Of a stretch of DNA of 9,228 nt, positions 1 to 7,074 are shown piece by piece. The stretch comes from an uncultured Actinomycetes bacterium (GTDB taxonomy: Bacteria > Actinomycetota > Actinomycetes > Nanopelagicales > Nanopelagicaceae), in the NCBI GenBank assembly GCA_903852955.1, contig CAINSH010000128.1:1-9228 (forward strand), in the 5' to 3' direction. The stretch's first letter is position 1. Each line of letters starts with the position of its first letter. The notes below the pieces were generated by a model. That model was not told the DNA's origin and searched no databases. It saw only the letters and a list, made by a program, of their open reading frames with translations. The position numbers and the translations under genes were made by a program.

Positions 1-1313
1 AACGTCGCTTGGTTACTGCTATTCCAGGACCAAAATCTACTGAAGCGCTTAAGCGCCGCACAGAAGCGACTACTGCCGGATTGGGAATGGCGATTCCCGT
101 TGTAATCGAACGCGCAAGTGATGCGATCTTGCTCGATATTGATGGTAACCAAATAATTGATTTAGGTTCAGGAATTGGTGTTACTGGGGTTGGAAACTCA
201 ACTCAGCGTGTAGTTGATCGTGTAATCGAACAAGTTCAAGCATTTACACATACTTGTTTTACGGTTGCTCCATACATGAACTACATCGAAGTATGCGAAA
301 AACTAAACGCAATCACACCGGGGGATCACAAGAAGAAATCACTTCTACTTAACTCAGGTGCAGAAGCTGTAGAAAATGCCGTAAAGATTGCCCGCCATTA
401 CACAAAGCGTCCAGCAATTGTAGTTTTTGAACACAGCTATCACGGCCGTACAAATTTGACTATGGCATTGACGGCAAAGAACATGCCGTACAAAGAAGGC
501 TTTGGTCCATTTGCACCAGAAATTTATCGCGTACCAATGCCATATTCATTCCACTGGGTTGGCGATCAAGCAACTATTTCTGAAGATGCAATCGAAATGG
601 TTACTCATAAGATTGACAAAGAAATCGGCGCACACAATGTTGCTGCAATTTTAATTGAACCAATTCAGGGTGAAGGTGGATTTATTGTTCCACCTAAGGG
701 TTTCTTACCTGCGCTCGCAAAGTATTCAAAAGACAATGGAATTATTTTTATTGCAGATGAAGTGCAAACTGGCTTTGCACGTACTGGCAATATGTTTGCT
801 GTCGAAGATGAAAACGTTGTTCCAGACATGGTGATCACGGCTAAGGGAATTGCTGGTGGATTGCCACTTGCCGGTGTTACGGGTCGAGCCGAAGTTATGG
901 ATTCAGTTCATGCTTCAGGTTTGGGTGGAACTTATGGCGGAAATCCAATTGCCTGTGCCGCCGCCCTTGGCGCAATGGAAACTATGGAAGAAGAAAATCT
1001 TGTTGCCCGTGCACAACACATCGGTGAAATCCTAGGAACATCTTTGCGTGCGATTGCGGCTAAATATCCAGTAATCGGCGAAGTTCGAGGCCGTGGCGCA
1101 ATGCAGGCAATTGAATTGGTAGAGCCTGGAACTAAAAACCCAAATACGGCTGCGATGAATGCAGTTGTTAAGTATTGCCAGAGCAAGGGAGTGCTTGTTC
1201 TTACTGCCGGTACATACTCAAATGTTGTTCGATTCTTGCCACCGCTAGTTATTACTGATGAATTATTAAAAGATGCCCTAGGTGTTCTTGAAGAGGCTTT
1301 TGCTTCGCTTTAA
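1..1313 (+). CDS. gabT: 4-aminobutyrate aminotransferase GabT (5' end outside window)
   Basis: A fold-type I, class III PLP aminotransferase. It moves the amino group of 4-aminobutyrate to 2-oxoglutarate, giving succinate semialdehyde and glutamate, in the cytosolic GABA-degradation route. The frame is open to the window edge (first full codon at 3, reading R-R-L-V-T-A-I-P-G-P). Actinobacterial GabT proteins carry a similar ERR-VTAIPGPKS stretch near the N-terminus, so the TTG at 9 is probably internal and a few codons are missing. Counting the Leu at 9 as residue 1, I see the NSGAEA cofactor-phosphate loop (115-120), the SYHGRT motif, the DEVQTG motif with Asp250 for the pyridine nitrogen, and Lys279 in TAKGIAGG as the Schiff-base lysine. 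The 29-residue Asp-Lys spacing fits GabT. The long identical-looking stretch around TMALTAKNMPYK favours GabT over ornithine or acetylornithine aminotransferases, though some GabT enzymes also accept 5-aminovalerate. The TAA stop overlaps that of the convergent gene. Confidence 0.93.
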   Translation, partial: RRLVTAIPGPKSTEALKRRTEATTAGLGMAIPVVIERASDAILLDIDGNQIIDLGSGIGVTGVGNSTQRVVDRVIEQVQAFTHTCFTVAPYMNYIEVCEKLNAITPGDHKKKSLLLNSGAEAVENAVKIARHYTKRPAIVVFEHSYHGRTNLTMALTAKNMPYKEGFGPFAPEIYRVPMPYSFHWVGDQATISEDAIEMVTHKIDKEIGAHNVAAILIEPIQGEGGFIVPPKGFLPALAKYSKDNGIIFIADEVQTGFARTGNMFAVEDENVVPDMVITAKGIAGGLPLAGVTGRAEVMDSVHASGLGGTYGGNPIACAAALGAMETMEEENLVARAQHIGEILGTSLRAIAAKYPVIGEVRGRGAMQAIELVEPGTKNPNTAAMNAVVKYCQSKGVLVLTAGTYSNVVRFLPPLVITDELLKDALGVLEEAFASL

Positions 1314-2008
1314 TTCATAATTGTTTTATAGCGAGCTAAATCCGCATCACTGGCCTCTGGCCAATTTCTAGCTAAAGCTCGAACACCGTGGGTTTTGAAA
1401 GCGTTGATTTTAATTCGCATTTTTGGATTTATTGATCGCAACCAAAATGCAGTGTCAATAAGTTCATTGTCAGAATCATTATGGCCAGGCACAAGCAAAA
1501 GACGAACTTCGTAGAGCTTATTGATGGAGTCTAAATACTTAATCGATTCCAGAATCTGCTTATTTGAATTTCCAGTTAACTCACGGTGTTTTTCATCATC
1601 TAACGCTTTTAAATCCAGCATGACTCCATCGGTACAGGGGGCAAGTTGATCCCAAATTTCTTGGGTCGCATTTCCATTGCTATCAATAAAAGTGGTTAAT
1701 TCAGCAAACTCTTCGCAGCTTTTTAACTCTCTAAATAACTGCGCCACAAATTCAAGCTGCACCGTTGCCTCACCACCAGAGACAGTAACTCCTGATATGT
1801 AAGGCATCGATTGCCGAATCTGATTTAAAACTTCATCGATACTCATTGAAATGGCACCGGGAGTATGCAAGGGAATAGTTTGTGGGTTATGACATGCCAA
1901 GCAGTTGAGGTTACAACCCTGCAAGAAAAGCACGAATCGATTCCCTGGGCCATCGACCCAAGAAAATTTGATGACGCTAGCTACTTGAGCTGGGAGAGCT
2001 TTCGGCAC
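1310..2008 (-). CDS. yjjW: YjjW-family glycyl radical enzyme activase (radical SAM), compact form
   Basis: A radical-SAM activase expected to cleave S-adenosylmethionine and abstract a hydrogen from the glycine of the YjjI partner encoded just upstream. Visible features in 232 residues are the [4Fe-4S] motif CxxxCxxC (C32, C36, C39 in QGCNLNCLACHNP), the SGGE SAM-binding motif (77-80), DSNG (109-112) and a DLK motif (132-134). The N-terminal FSWVDGPGNRFVLFLQGC block closely resembles E. coli YjjW. From memory, E. coli YjjW is about 287 residues and has a two-cluster ferredoxin insert after CHNP. Here only about ten residues join CHNPQT to MSIDEV, so the insert is missing. Start is GTG at 2008, overlapping the end of yjjI by 32 bases, which implies translational coupling; no clear Shine-Dalgarno is seen. 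Its TAA overlaps the gabT stop from the other strand. Family call is firm; the partner assignment rests on adjacency and overlap. Confidence 0.9.
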   Translation of the reverse strand: MPKALPAQVASVIKFSWVDGPGNRFVLFLQGCNLNCLACHNPQTIPLHTPGAISMSIDEVLNQIRQSMPYISGVTVSGGEATVQLEFVAQLFRELKSCEEFAELTTFIDSNGNATQEIWDQLAPCTDGVMLDLKALDDEKHRELTGNSNKQILESIKYLDSINKLYEVRLLLVPGHNDSDNELIDTAFWLRSINPKMRIKINAFKTHGVRALARNWPEASDADLARYKTIMN

Positions 2009-3512
2009 TCATCACTCGCTTCACTATTCGTTGATCTACATGCGAATCTTTAACTGAACCGGCACCTAGATAAGTGCTTGCATGTCGTGCACTTGGCATC
2101 TTTGCCAAATCAGATTTACGGACTAAATATCCAGTGATGCGAATGAAATCATTACTGTCTAAGTTGAAAGTAAAATCACGCATTCCACTCTTAAATGCTC
2201 CGCGAATTACATCGACTACAGCCTGCGGATTCTTAACGGCCGTTTCATCAAATGAAAGCACGTCACTAATTCCGGAAGCAAACAGATGGTGATGGCGCGA
2301 AACAGTACGCAAATGGTCAATCAGGGGCGGTTCGGTTCCAATTGGAATGCGAGTTCCAGCAGTAACACCAAGATCTAAATCAATTCCAGATTGTGAATGT
2401 AAAAAGGCACGTTCGGCATTGCCATTGCAATATGGCATTTTGCGTTGAGAAACCCAGTTAGCAATAAAACTTGTAATTCGATAGCCCAGATCGTCGGCGG
2501 CAATACTGTGCCCGTATGTACCGGCAATACCTTGGCGCTCCATCAACGTATTAACGCACTCGGCCAGACCAAATAATCCAAACATGGCTGAAAATTTATC
2601 TAAATCAAGCAGACCTTCTTGAACTAACCAGCTACTGCTATAGAAATTGGATTCTTCGACCAGATAAAGAATTCGTGACTCCATTAACTCTGCAGTTAAA
2701 TCTAAGTAGTAGGGAAGAGTTGTTTCAAAGAATTTGTCCACGCCGCCATCGCATTCATCAGCCGTGGCCTTCAAATTGATTCGAACTAAAGTATGTGAAC
2801 CTCCACCAATCTTTAGGGAGTTGTAGCAGCTAACGGCTGCATACTCTGGCCCTAAATCGGTCTGCATCATGGCGTCATTGATAAAGTGCGGCTTACCACA
2901 AGCAAAGACCGTATTAACTGCATCTAAAATGTATTCATCACTTGTCAACAAAGGATCTACCTTAAGTGAAATATTAGGTACTACTTGTAGCAGTTCACGT
3001 TCCAATTTAAGAATCATTTTAGATACCCGGTTATAGGTAGGGCTTAAATTAGTATGTGCGAAAGCATCAGGAAACATGCGATCAAGTGAAATCCAGAAAC
3101 GCTTTAATTTGGCATATAGATCTTCTTCACTAACTGCATCAACATAAGGTAAAAGCAGAGAATCTAAATCTCCAAAGTAAACGGGATAGCCAGTAATTGA
3201 TGGTGTAGCCGAATACATAATAAGTAGAAATGCAAGAGCATCATCGAAATTCTTAGCGGCTGGAAGCTCGAGAAACGTTGAACCGTTATCTAAAACTTTC
3301 TTATAATCAGGAAGTAAATAACGTGGTCGATAAGGGGCATTGCCTTCAAACATGTCACAGATAATTCGCTTTTCCAGTGCATCTGCGCATTGTTTTCTGA
3401 CCGGTGGTGCATCTAAAAGGTTCTCTGCCAAATTAGCTAGATTTGCAACGCGTTGGCGATATGTAAATCGTGGATCATTGACCACATCTCGAATATTTTC
3501 TAAAGAAACCAT
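1977..3512 (-). CDS. yjjI: YjjI-family glycyl radical enzyme (DUF3029), reaction unassigned
   Basis: A glycyl radical enzyme of 511 residues, close to the roughly 516 of E. coli YjjI. The C-terminal radical motif is FIRITGYLVRKSDL with Gly461 as the expected radical site, about 50 residues from the end. Cys229 in AVSCYNSLKIGGG is the likely thiyl-radical cysteine. These two residues and the adjacent activase gene support an intact, activatable enzyme. Within the pyruvate formate-lyase/class III ribonucleotide reductase superfamily, the reaction of this family is not settled as far as I know; in E. coli yjjI-yjjW lies next to the deo nucleoside-catabolism operon. Start ATG at 3512 has a TATTAT -10 element six bases upstream, so the mRNA is probably leaderless. 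The tail is serine-rich (SSPSSSS). Glycyl radicals are destroyed by oxygen, so the enzyme should act only under anoxic or microoxic conditions. It is an unlikely choice for a strictly aerobic cell. Confidence 0.9.
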   Translation of the reverse strand: MVSLENIRDVVNDPRFTYRQRVANLANLAENLLDAPPVRKQCADALEKRIICDMFEGNAPYRPRYLLPDYKKVLDNGSTFLELPAAKNFDDALAFLLIMYSATPSITGYPVYFGDLDSLLLPYVDAVSEEDLYAKLKRFWISLDRMFPDAFAHTNLSPTYNRVSKMILKLERELLQVVPNISLKVDPLLTSDEYILDAVNTVFACGKPHFINDAMMQTDLGPEYAAVSCYNSLKIGGGSHTLVRINLKATADECDGGVDKFFETTLPYYLDLTAELMESRILYLVEESNFYSSSWLVQEGLLDLDKFSAMFGLFGLAECVNTLMERQGIAGTYGHSIAADDLGYRITSFIANWVSQRKMPYCNGNAERAFLHSQSGIDLDLGVTAGTRIPIGTEPPLIDHLRTVSRHHHLFASGISDVLSFDETAVKNPQAVVDVIRGAFKSGMRDFTFNLDSNDFIRITGYLVRKSDLAKMPSARHASTYLGAGSVKDSHVDQRIVKRVMSAESSPSSSS

Positions 3513-3518
3513 GCTTTC

Positions 3519-3524
3519 ATAATA
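3519..3524 (-). promoter_or_regulatory. Probable -10 box of a leaderless yjjI promoter
   Basis: On the minus strand the sequence reads TATTAT, then GAAAGC, then the yjjI ATG. The hexamer fits the actinobacterial -10 pattern TANNNT, and six intervening bases put transcription start at or next to the A of ATG. No recognisable -35 hexamer lies 17 bases upstream and no Shine-Dalgarno precedes the start. An 8-bp palindrome, GATATATC, sits just upstream and could be an operator, but it is short. No FNR-like TTGAT-N4-ATCAA site is visible. Confidence 0.55.
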
Positions 3525-3554
3525 GATATATCGCGCTTAAATAGATGCGGGCAA

Positions 3555-3577
3555 TCTCTCACTTTGAACGCGAGAGA
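3555..3577 (-). terminator. Weak hairpin between regX3 and yjjI
   Basis: The 81-base gap after the regX3 stop and before yjjI holds a six-base inverted repeat (TCTCTC / GAGAGA) with an 11-base loop. No U-tract follows it on the minus strand, so it is not a classic intrinsic terminator. It may still slow or end transcription from senX3-regX3, or be incidental. A second short inverted repeat (GTTAG / CTAAC) overlaps the regX3 stop codon. Confidence 0.22.
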
Positions 3578-3594
3578 GTGCTGGCCCCTGAGGG

Positions 3595-4281
3595 TTAGTT
3601 CTCTAACTTATAACCAAGCCCGCGGATGGTTTGAATCAATACTGGATTAGCTGGATCAGCTTCAATTTTTGATCGTAAACGCTTTATATGTACATCGAGC
3701 GTTTTTGTATCACCGAAATAATCTCCGCCCCAAACTCGATCGATTAACTGTGATCTAGTTAGAACTCGGCCTGCATTTCGCATCAAGAATTCAAGTAGTT
3801 CAAACTCTTTAAGTGGAAGTCCGACAGGTGCACCATTAATTGAAGCTTGGTGTCGAGCAGTATCAAGTTTTATTGGACCAACACTAACGACATCAAAATC
3901 AGCATGCTCATCTGAATCTGGAACCCCTCGACGTAGCACTGCCTTGATACGAGCGATTAATTCGCGTGAAGAATATGGCTTAGTTACATAATCATCAGCG
4001 CCAAGTTCTAGGCCAACGACCTTATCAATTTCTGCATCTTTAGCAGTTAACATAATAATTGGAACCTGCGAAGTTGTTCGTATAGCTTTACATACATCCA
4101 CACCTGAAACTTCAGGAATCATTAAGTCCAAAAGAATTAAGTCAGCCCCTTCTTTTGCAAACAAATTGAGCGCTTGGCGTCCATCTTCGGCCACGCTAAC
4201 TTCAAAGCCTTCTTTACCAAGTAGAAAAGCTAAGGCTTCAGAGAATGATGATTCATCTTCAACTATAAGTATTTTTGTCAT
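3595..4281 (-). CDS. regX3: Phosphate-responsive response regulator RegX3 (OmpR/PhoB family)
   Basis: A 228-residue DNA-binding response regulator expected to switch the phosphate-starvation regulon on after phosphorylation by SenX3. The receiver domain (about 1-120) has the acidic pocket Glu8/Asp9, phospho-acceptor Asp52 in LLDLMIP, Thr79 and Lys101 in the VTKPYSSRELIARI block. The winged-helix effector domain (about 130-228) carries PLKEFELLEFLMRNAGRVLTR, TKTLDVHIKRLRSKIE and the ending RGLGYKLEN. The DKVVGLELGADDYVTKPYS block and the C-terminal half are very close to mycobacterial RegX3, which separates it from generic PhoP or MtrA paralogues. Its ATG overlaps the senX3 TGA as ATGA, with GGAG eight bases upstream, so the two are translated in step. 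Likely targets are the GTTCACC repeats before phoU and pstS in this window. All residues needed for phosphotransfer are present. Confidence 0.95.
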   Translation of the reverse strand: MTKILIVEDESSFSEALAFLLGKEGFEVSVAEDGRQALNLFAKEGADLILLDLMIPEVSGVDVCKAIRTTSQVPIIMLTAKDAEIDKVVGLELGADDYVTKPYSSRELIARIKAVLRRGVPDSDEHADFDVVSVGPIKLDTARHQASINGAPVGLPLKEFELLEFLMRNAGRVLTRSQLIDRVWGGDYFGDTKTLDVHIKRLRSKIEADPANPVLIQTIRGLGYKLEN

Positions 4282-5342
4282 TCTGTTATCTCCAAAGGTG
4301 TTTCATAGATTGGTAATCTGAATGAAAATGTACTTCCAACATTTGCAACGCTCCAAACTTTTACTTCGCCACCATGTTTTGAAGCAACATGCTTAACGAT
4401 TGACAACCCCAAGCCAGTTCCTCCGGTTTGGCGAGAACGTGCTGGGTCAACACGGTAAAACCGTTCAAAAATCCGCTCTTGTTCAGATTCGGAAATTCCA
4501 ATTCCCTGATCCGATACTGAGATATCAATTATTTGTGAATCAACTGTGGTTGTTACTGAAACTTTTGTGCCTTCTGGTGAGTAATTGATGGCATTTTCAA
4601 TCAAGTTATGAACTGCCATAATCAATTGGTCACGATCACCAAGAACAAACTTCTCGCAATTTTCAAGATAATTAACTGTGATATTTCGATTATCCGCCGT
4701 TATTTGGCACTGATCAATGGCTTCTCGAATAATGTAGTCAACGCTTACCTCTTGTGCTAATTGCAGTGGATCTGAATCTTGGACTCTTGATAAATTGATA
4801 ATTTCTTGGACCAAGTCAGTCAATCTCTTTGCTTCAGACTGCATTCGGGTGGCAAATTTAACAACCGATTCTGGATCATCTTTGGAACCTAACACTGCTT
4901 CACTTAATAAGGAAAGTGCACCGATTGGCGTTTTCAATTCGTGAGAAATATTTGCAACAAAATCTCGTCGCACATCATGCACTCTTTGAGCTTCGCTCTC
5001 ATCACTTAGAAGAACCAAAACTAGATCATCTTTAGTTAGAGGTAAAACTTTTACAGTTAGTTCGTGCTTTCCTTCACCGATAGGTCCTCGAGGGACTTCA
5101 ATTTTTCCAACTTGTTGATTGTGAGTTCTGCGCACTACACGAACTGTGGCAAGCAGCTCTGAACTTTGAATGCGACCATCTTTAAGGATGCCCAGTGATT
5201 CAACCCCGGGAGTTACAAAGATTGGAACTTCGCCTGGCGCTAAAATGAGAGAATCACCTTCTAGAAGGTTGAGAGTTTCAGTGAGCATCTCGGGCAGTGT
5301 TCTAGAGTCGGGGGCCTCTAAATCCCTACGCAAGAACTTCAT
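4278..5342 (-). CDS. senX3: Phosphate-sensing histidine kinase SenX3, lacking membrane segments
   Basis: A sensor histidine kinase partnered with RegX3. Taking ATG at 5342 as start gives 354 residues; a GTG at 5351 would add three. ATG is preferred because a TATAGAGT -10-like element ends seven bases before it, implying a leaderless mRNA. An N-terminal PAS-like region (about 15-115) precedes the dimerisation domain with the phospho-acceptor His134 in FVANISHELKTPIGAL. The ATP-binding domain follows, with N-box NLIENAINYS (Asn250), DQGIG (278-282), FERFYR and GTGLGL (308-313). The block from RRDFVANISHELKTP to the end matches mycobacterial SenX3 closely. Unlike that protein, it has no N-terminal transmembrane helix, and an in-frame TAG at 5363-5361 prevents upstream extension. 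It should therefore be cytosolic, or reach the membrane through PhoU/Pst contacts. It overlaps regX3 by ATGA and diverges from phoU. Confidence 0.92.
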   Translation of the reverse strand: MKFLRRDLEAPDSRTLPEMLTETLNLLEGDSLILAPGEVPIFVTPGVESLGILKDGRIQSSELLATVRVVRRTHNQQVGKIEVPRGPIGEGKHELTVKVLPLTKDDLVLVLLSDESEAQRVHDVRRDFVANISHELKTPIGALSLLSEAVLGSKDDPESVVKFATRMQSEAKRLTDLVQEIINLSRVQDSDPLQLAQEVSVDYIIREAIDQCQITADNRNITVNYLENCEKFVLGDRDQLIMAVHNLIENAINYSPEGTKVSVTTTVDSQIIDISVSDQGIGISESEQERIFERFYRVDPARSRQTGGTGLGLSIVKHVASKHGGEVKVWSVANVGSTFSFRLPIYETPLEITE

Positions 5343-5349
5343 AGGCTGC

Positions 5350-5357
5350 ACTCTATA
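5350..5357 (-). promoter_or_regulatory. Probable -10 region of senX3-regX3
   Basis: Minus-strand TATAGAGT contains overlapping -10 candidates TATAGA and TAGAGT (TANNNT). Seven bases separate it from the ATG at 5342, which fits a leaderless transcript. The matching -35 position falls at about 5375-5380, inside the PHO box facing phoU, so RegX3 bound there could also control its own operon. Confidence 0.45.
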
Positions 5358-5371
5358 GGCCTAAATCGCCA

Positions 5372-5411
5372 GTTCACCTTCTGTTCACCTAAGCAAGGGT
5401 CTCTATTCATC
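5372..5411 (+). promoter_or_regulatory. PHO box (RegX3/PhoP-type direct repeats) before phoU
   Basis: Two perfect GTTCACCT repeats start at 5372 and 5383, exactly 11 bases apart, matching the GTTCACC direct-repeat unit known for actinobacterial phosphate regulators. Continuing the 11-base register, the slot at 5394 is degenerate and the slot at 5405 reads ATTCATC, five of seven matches. The array lies between the divergent senX3 and phoU starts and ends ten bases before the phoU -10. RegX3 as the binding protein is inferred from its gene being next door. Confidence 0.82.
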
Positions 5412-5420
5412 ACCCCCACA

Positions 5421-5426
5421 TAGGTT
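5421..5426 (+). promoter_or_regulatory. -10 box of leaderless phoU-pstCAB promoter
   Basis: TAGGTT fits TANNNT and lies in ACATAGGTTT, a 10-mer repeated exactly in front of pstS. Seven bases separate it from the phoU ATG, placing the transcription start at about the A of ATG. No Shine-Dalgarno and no TTGACA-like -35 are present, as expected for an activator-dependent leaderless promoter. Confidence 0.6.
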
Positions 5427-5433
5427 TGCCGCC

Positions 5434-6087
5434 ATGGCCCTCATTAGATCTGTATTCCAAGATGAACTAGATAACGTTTCGCAGTCTCTGGTCGACCTTA
5501 CTGCAATGGTTGCTACTTCAATGCAAAAAGCAACGACTTCAATCCTTACAAGTGATTTAAAACTTGCTGAAGAAGTTATTGCAGCGGATGAAAAGATTGA
5601 TGATATTCAACATGAGTCTGATACAAATGTCATTGGCATAATCGCTAGACAACAACCTGTTGCATCCGATTTGCGTGCGCTTGTAACAGCGTTACGAATT
5701 GGTTCGGATTTAGAGCGCATGGGCGACTTATCACACCATGTAGCAAAAGTTGCGCGCCTTCGTCACCCAAATGCAGCAATTCCTGTCGAGCTTGTAGAAA
5801 TTGTGCGCGCCATGGGTGATGCAGCAGTTCGAATTACAGAAAAAACCGGAGTAGTGATTGCAACGCGAGATACAGAAATGGCACTAGAAGTAGAACGAGA
5901 TGATGATGAAATGGATGCATTGCATCGAAAATTGATTTCAGCTCTGATCGAACCTACGTGGAAACACGGAATCGAAACTGCAATCGATTTAACTCTCCTG
6001 GGAAGATATTACGAACGGTATGCAGATCATGCTGTATCAGTAGCGCGACGTGTTTATTTCTTGGTAACTGGAAAGTTTGCATCGTAA
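5434..6087 (+). CDS. phoU: Phosphate signalling protein PhoU
   Basis: A 217-residue all-helical protein made of two three-helix PhoU repeats. Each repeat has the metal-binding E-R-x-x-D signature: ERMGD at 94-98 (in GSDLERMGDLSHH) and ERYAD at 194-198 (in GRYYERYADHAVS). Length and start (MALIRSVFQDELD) are normal for the family. PhoU acts in the cytosol as the negative link between the Pst transporter and the sensor kinase: when phosphate is plentiful it keeps the kinase from activating its regulator. In this window it is the first gene of the phoU-pstCAB run and diverges from senX3, so all parts of that circuit are in one place. Its ATG is apparently the transcription start. It ends one base before the pstC ATG. 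No odd residues or truncation are seen. Confidence 0.95.
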   Translation: MALIRSVFQDELDNVSQSLVDLTAMVATSMQKATTSILTSDLKLAEEVIAADEKIDDIQHESDTNVIGIIARQQPVASDLRALVTALRIGSDLERMGDLSHHVAKVARLRHPNAAIPVELVEIVRAMGDAAVRITEKTGVVIATRDTEMALEVERDDDEMDALHRKLISALIEPTWKHGIETAIDLTLLGRYYERYADHAVSVARRVYFLVTGKFAS

Positions 6088-6088
6088 A

Positions 6089-7072
6089 ATGTCAACACAA
6101 GAACTAGTTATCCCGGCGCCTCGACAAATAGAAACCGAGCCAAGGCGCTCGGATAAGATTTTCAGAGGTGTTGTTACAGGTGGTGGCCTTTCTTCGTTGT
6201 TAATCCTTGGTCTCATTGCTTTATTTCTTGGCTACCGTGGTTTTGAAGTTTTACGCCAAGAGGGAATTGGATTCATCACTCATTCTGATTGGTCTATCTC
6301 CACCGATGACGCAGGTAATGTGGTTGAAAGCCAATTTGGCTTAGCTGCCATGTTGGTGGGAACTATTCTGTGTTCGCTCATCGCAGTTGTCATTGCACTT
6401 CCAGTATCGGTTTTTTCAGCACTCTTTTTAAACTTTTATGCCCCTGGTTGGTTAAAAAAGCTTCTGGTCACAATCATCGACATGATGGCCGCTTTTCCTT
6501 CAATTCTTTTCGGTATTTGGGGCTTTTTGGTCTTGATGCCAAGTGTTGAGTACTGGGCAAAACTGCTGCACAAATACTTTGGCTTTGTACCGTTTTTCGA
6601 TATGCAGGTCCCCGTCTTTACGCGTTCACCTTTTGTTGCTGGCGTTGTACTTGCAATTATGATTATTCCAATCATTACTTCAGTATCGCGTGAGATATTT
6701 TCTCAAGCACCCCTAGATCGCATTCAGGCCGCATACGCTCTTGGTGCAACGCGCTGGGCAATGATCAAAGCAGTTGTAATTCCGCATGGTCGTGGTGGTG
6801 TCATTGGTGGGGCGATGCTAGGACTGGGACGCGCAATGGGCGAAACCGTTGCGGTCTTTACCGTTCTCAATATTGTTTTCCAAGTGAACTGGCAGATGTT
6901 GCTAGGAGCTGGCGGAAACGTTGCTTCACTAATTATTCTGAAATTTGGCGATGCTAGTCCTTATGAAATTAAAGCTTTGATGGCTGCTGGTTTGATTCTA
7001 TTTTTATTGACCCTCGTTGTGAATGCACTGGCAAACCTAATTGTGAAGACCACCGGAAAGTCAGGTCGCTAA
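6089..7072 (+). CDS. pstC: Phosphate ABC transporter permease PstC
   Basis: One of the two membrane subunits of the high-affinity phosphate importer, 327 residues. After a polar N-terminus (about 25 residues), six hydrophobic segments can be read, beginning with SSLLILGLIALFLGY and ending with LILFLLTLVVNALANLIV. The cytoplasmic coupling loop is the EAA-like stretch REIFSQAPLDRIQAAYALGA followed by TRWAMIKAVVIP and GLGRAMGETVAV, which is typical of PstC. I chose ATG at 6089, one base after the phoU stop. A TTG at 6077 is in frame, but it would overlap phoU and adds only four residues (MHRK). The best ribosome-binding match, GGAAAG at 6070-6075, is 13 bases away, so translation probably depends on coupling to phoU. 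It pairs with PstA from the next gene. Confidence 0.94.
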   Translation: MSTQELVIPAPRQIETEPRRSDKIFRGVVTGGGLSSLLILGLIALFLGYRGFEVLRQEGIGFITHSDWSISTDDAGNVVESQFGLAAMLVGTILCSLIAVVIALPVSVFSALFLNFYAPGWLKKLLVTIIDMMAAFPSILFGIWGFLVLMPSVEYWAKLLHKYFGFVPFFDMQVPVFTRSPFVAGVVLAIMIIPIITSVSREIFSQAPLDRIQAAYALGATRWAMIKAVVIPHGRGGVIGGAMLGLGRAMGETVAVFTVLNIVFQVNWQMLLGAGGNVASLIILKFGDASPYEIKALMAAGLILFLLTLVVNALANLIVKTTGKSGR

Positions 7073-7074
7073 TC

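Noticed and set aside
9..11. TTG at 9 as the true gabT start
   Set aside because: The frame stays open to the window edge with RR before it, matching the ERR-VTAIPGPKS N-terminal block of actinobacterial GabT, so the start is upstream.
932..1186. Antisense open frames inside gabT and similar frames opposite or within senX3, pstC, pstA and pstB
   Set aside because: They lack recognisable domains and ribosome sites and lie wholly within well-supported genes, so they are shadows of coding sequence.
3513..3594. FNR/CRP-type operator before yjjI
   Set aside because: I searched the gap for TTGAT-N4-ATCAA and TGTGA-N6-TCACA patterns and found none. Only a short GATATATC palindrome is present.
6077..6088. 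TTG at 6077 as the pstC start
   Set aside because: It overlaps phoU, adds only four residues and has no ribosome site. The ATG at 6089 sits directly after the phoU stop.
6624..6641. A GTTCACC match inside pstC with a weak second unit 11 bases on
   Set aside because: It lies in the coding region with no promoter or start nearby, and the second unit (GTTGCTG) is poor. A lone 7-mer is expected by chance.
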